Positions 62,822 to 64,000 of a stretch of 64,000 nt of DNA are shown piece after piece. The translations under genes were made by a program, and so were the position numbers. The stretch comes from Chryseobacterium sp. (lineage in GTDB: Bacteria; Bacteroidota; Bacteroidia; Flavobacteriales; Weeksellaceae). The notes beneath the pieces are model-generated. The model made no database searches, was not told the DNA's origin, and saw only the letters and a list, made by a program, of their open reading frames with translations. Every line of letters begins with the position of its first letter. Within the stretch, counting starts at the first letter, position 1. The stretch spans positions 124,001-188,000 of the forward strand of contig NZ_JARBTK010000004.1 in the NCBI RefSeq assembly GCF_029240215.1, in the 5' to 3' direction.

Positions 62822-63225
62822 GCACAGAACAAACCCCACTCTACTACCACGGTACAAAAGCAGATTTAAAAACCGGCGACCTCATCGAAGTCGGCTTTGT
62901 ATCAAACTATGGTACAAAAAGGAAATCAAAGTACATTTATCTTTCCGAGACTTTGGATGCGGCAACATGGGGTGCAGAATTGGCTTTCGGAGATGGAAAA
63001 GAAAGAATCTACATCGTAGAACCAACAGGTTCTATTGAAGATGATCCTAACGTAACAGATAAAAAATTCCCAGGAAATCCTACAAAATCTTACCGTTCTC
63101 AACACCCATTTAAAGTGGTGGGCGAAGTTACAGATTGGAAGGGACATTCACCTGAACAGCTCAAAATGATGAAAGATCACTTAGAAAAGCTGAAAGAGCA
63201 AGGCATTGAAGCCATTGAAGATTAA
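62818..63225 (+). CDS. arr: rifampin ADP-ribosyltransferase
   Basis: The 135-residue protein matches Arr, which inactivates rifampicin by transferring ADP-ribose from NAD to the ansa-chain hydroxyl. The sequence has 'YYHGTKADLKTGDLIEVG', 'SKYIYLSETLDAATWGAELA' and 'RIYIVEPTGSIEDDPNVTDK'. H11, Y41 and D76 correspond, with a constant offset of eight, to the H19, Y49 and D84 reported for the mycobacterial enzyme. Length is typical. It begins inside the stop of the upstream gene and is followed by a DUF1801 gene; no integron or transposon is seen, so it looks chromosomal and perhaps intrinsic. Confidence 0.93.
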   Translation: MSTEQTPLYYHGTKADLKTGDLIEVGFVSNYGTKRKSKYIYLSETLDAATWGAELAFGDGKERIYIVEPTGSIEDDPNVTDKKFPGNPTKSYRSQHPFKVVGEVTDWKGHSPEQLKMMKDHLEKLKEQGIEAIED

Positions 63226-63257
63226 TTATTACAGAGTAACATAAAAATTCTACAATC

Positions 63258-63698
63258 ATGGCGAAACCCAACAAAACCAATGAGACAGAAGTCAGCGTCA
63301 CAGATTTCATCAACTCCTATGTTGAAAATGAACAAAAGAAAACTGACAGCTATCAACTCATAAAATTGATGAGCGAATGGTCAGGCTGTGAACCCAAAAT
63401 ATGGGGACCAACAATTATCGGATTTGGAAGTTATCATTACAAATACGCCAGCGGACACGAAGGAGATATGCCTATCATTGGATTCTCACCACGCAAGGCA
63501 GAATTCTCGCTCTACGTCTATGCGCCCACTGAAGAAAATAAGCATCTGCTGAATGATCTCGGGAAATTTAAAATGGGTAAAGCCTGCATTTATATAAAAA
63601 AGCTATCTGATATTAATATTGATTCTTTAGAAAAGCTTTGTAAAACTACAATTGTGTATATAAATGAAAATCACGAATGTGCGTGTAGAGAGAAATAG
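63258..63698 (+). CDS. DUF1801 domain-containing protein
   Basis: The 146-residue protein matches the DUF1801 (YdhG-like) family. Typical segments are 'ETEVSVTDFINSYVENEQKK' near the N terminus, 'GPTIIGFGSYHYKYASGHEG', 'GFSPRKAEFSLYVYAP' and 'GKACIYIKKLSDINIDSLEKL'. Such small cytosolic proteins resemble the frataxin-like fold in some members, but their role is unknown. It lies 32 bp after arr on the same strand and is probably cotranscribed. Confidence 0.88.
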   Translation: MAKPNKTNETEVSVTDFINSYVENEQKKTDSYQLIKLMSEWSGCEPKIWGPTIIGFGSYHYKYASGHEGDMPIIGFSPRKAEFSLYVYAPTEENKHLLNDLGKFKMGKACIYIKKLSDINIDSLEKLCKTTIVYINENHECACREK

Positions 63699-63738
63699 AA
63701 TACAAAACTTAATTTTTTAAAAATACCGAACACACGAA

Positions 63739-64000
63739 ATGAGAAAAAGGATATCAAAAATAGAGAACCATGTACAAGACAGAAATTCTGTTGCCTGGAA
63801 AAAACTCTGTGAATATGTTGACAAAGTTGCAGACGAAAATCTTGATGAATTTTCACCTTTAGAAGAACTTGGATTAGAATTGTTTTCTCAAATACATACC
63901 TTACCGGAAACAATATCAAAACTAAAAAAGGTTAAGAAAGTTTGGCTTTACGGAAGCAAACTGAAATGCATTCCACCAGAAATCGGAGAAATGGAAGCAC
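63739..64000 (+). CDS. leucine-rich-repeat protein, 3' end beyond the window
   Basis: An ATG-started frame runs to the window edge with 87 codons. After a helical charged start (MRKRISKIENHVQDRNSVAW) it reads 'TLPETISKLKKVKKVWLYGSKLKCIPPEIGEME', the pattern of leucine-rich repeats. The rest is outside the window, so length and partner domains are unknown. It follows the DUF1801 gene by 40 bp. Confidence 0.75.
   Translation, partial: MRKRISKIENHVQDRNSVAWKKLCEYVDKVADENLDEFSPLEELGLELFSQIHTLPETISKLKKVKKVWLYGSKLKCIPPEIGEMEA

Noticed and set aside
62066..64000. Mobile resistance cassette around arr
   Set aside because: No integrase, attC-like site, transposase or inverted repeats are visible; gene overlap suggests a native operon.

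Overview
The window reads as a chromosomal segment of a low-GC Bacteroidota bacterium of class Flavobacteriia, most like Chryseobacterium or a close Weeksellaceae relative. This rests on AT-rich intergenic DNA, absence of Shine-Dalgarno sequences, promoter -7 elements of the TAnnTTTG type, two SusC/SusD outer-membrane pairs, a type IX secretion C-terminal domain, the lipidated TamL form of TamA, a fused CcoN-CcoO oxidase subunit, and the protein families throughout. The genus is an inference, because no rRNA is present.

Layout. 1-7.1 kb: small membrane proteins, succinyl-CoA synthetase beta (sucC), a cysteine-rich small protein, an MpaB-type oxygenase, recA and htpG. 7.1-12.7 kb: an intergenic palindromic repeat, an alkyltransferase-like protein lacking the acceptor cysteine, then a tightly packed minus-strand run (menE, an anchored protein, arfB, a beta-barrel protein, a deoxyhypusine synthase-like enzyme, an acyltransferase). 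12.7-13.1 kb: two identical-anticodon tRNA-Gln genes made by a 223-bp tandem duplication that carries promoter, tRNA and terminator. 13.2-18 kb: a GT14 glycosyltransferase, an XRE regulator and, divergent from it, a cbb3 oxidase (ccoNO-ccoP), with two palindromes between regulator and oxidase. 18.2-25.8 kb: tamB-tamL behind a strong sigma-54-like site. 26-29 kb: a YihY membrane protein and an arginyl-tRNA synthetase with an unusual internal insertion. 29.1-39.3 kb: two tandem SusCD uptake systems with matching leaders, separated by about 850 bp that looks like decayed coding DNA. 39.4-55.2 kb: mostly housekeeping (rnhB, yidC, pyrG, yceI, radA, an ACP phosphodiesterase-like gene, groESL) with a secreted M12-type metalloprotease, a HupE/UreJ-like membrane protein and an M1 peptidase. 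55.3-64 kb: a more accessory stretch with a candidate HEPN-domain protein, a kelch protein, a 21-bp-period tandem repeat array, a membrane-bound winged-helix regulator, an M48 protease with a long extension, a rifampin ADP-ribosyltransferase (arr), a DUF1801 protein and the start of a leucine-rich-repeat protein.

No insertion sequence, prophage, integrase, CRISPR array or rRNA was recognised. The least ordinary items are the HEPN candidate, the TTCGAA array spaced exactly 21 bp, the ArgS insertion, the sigma-54-like sites before tamB and groES, the paired palindromes before the cbb3 genes, and the deoxyhypusine synthase homologue that keeps its catalytic lysine in a bacterium.
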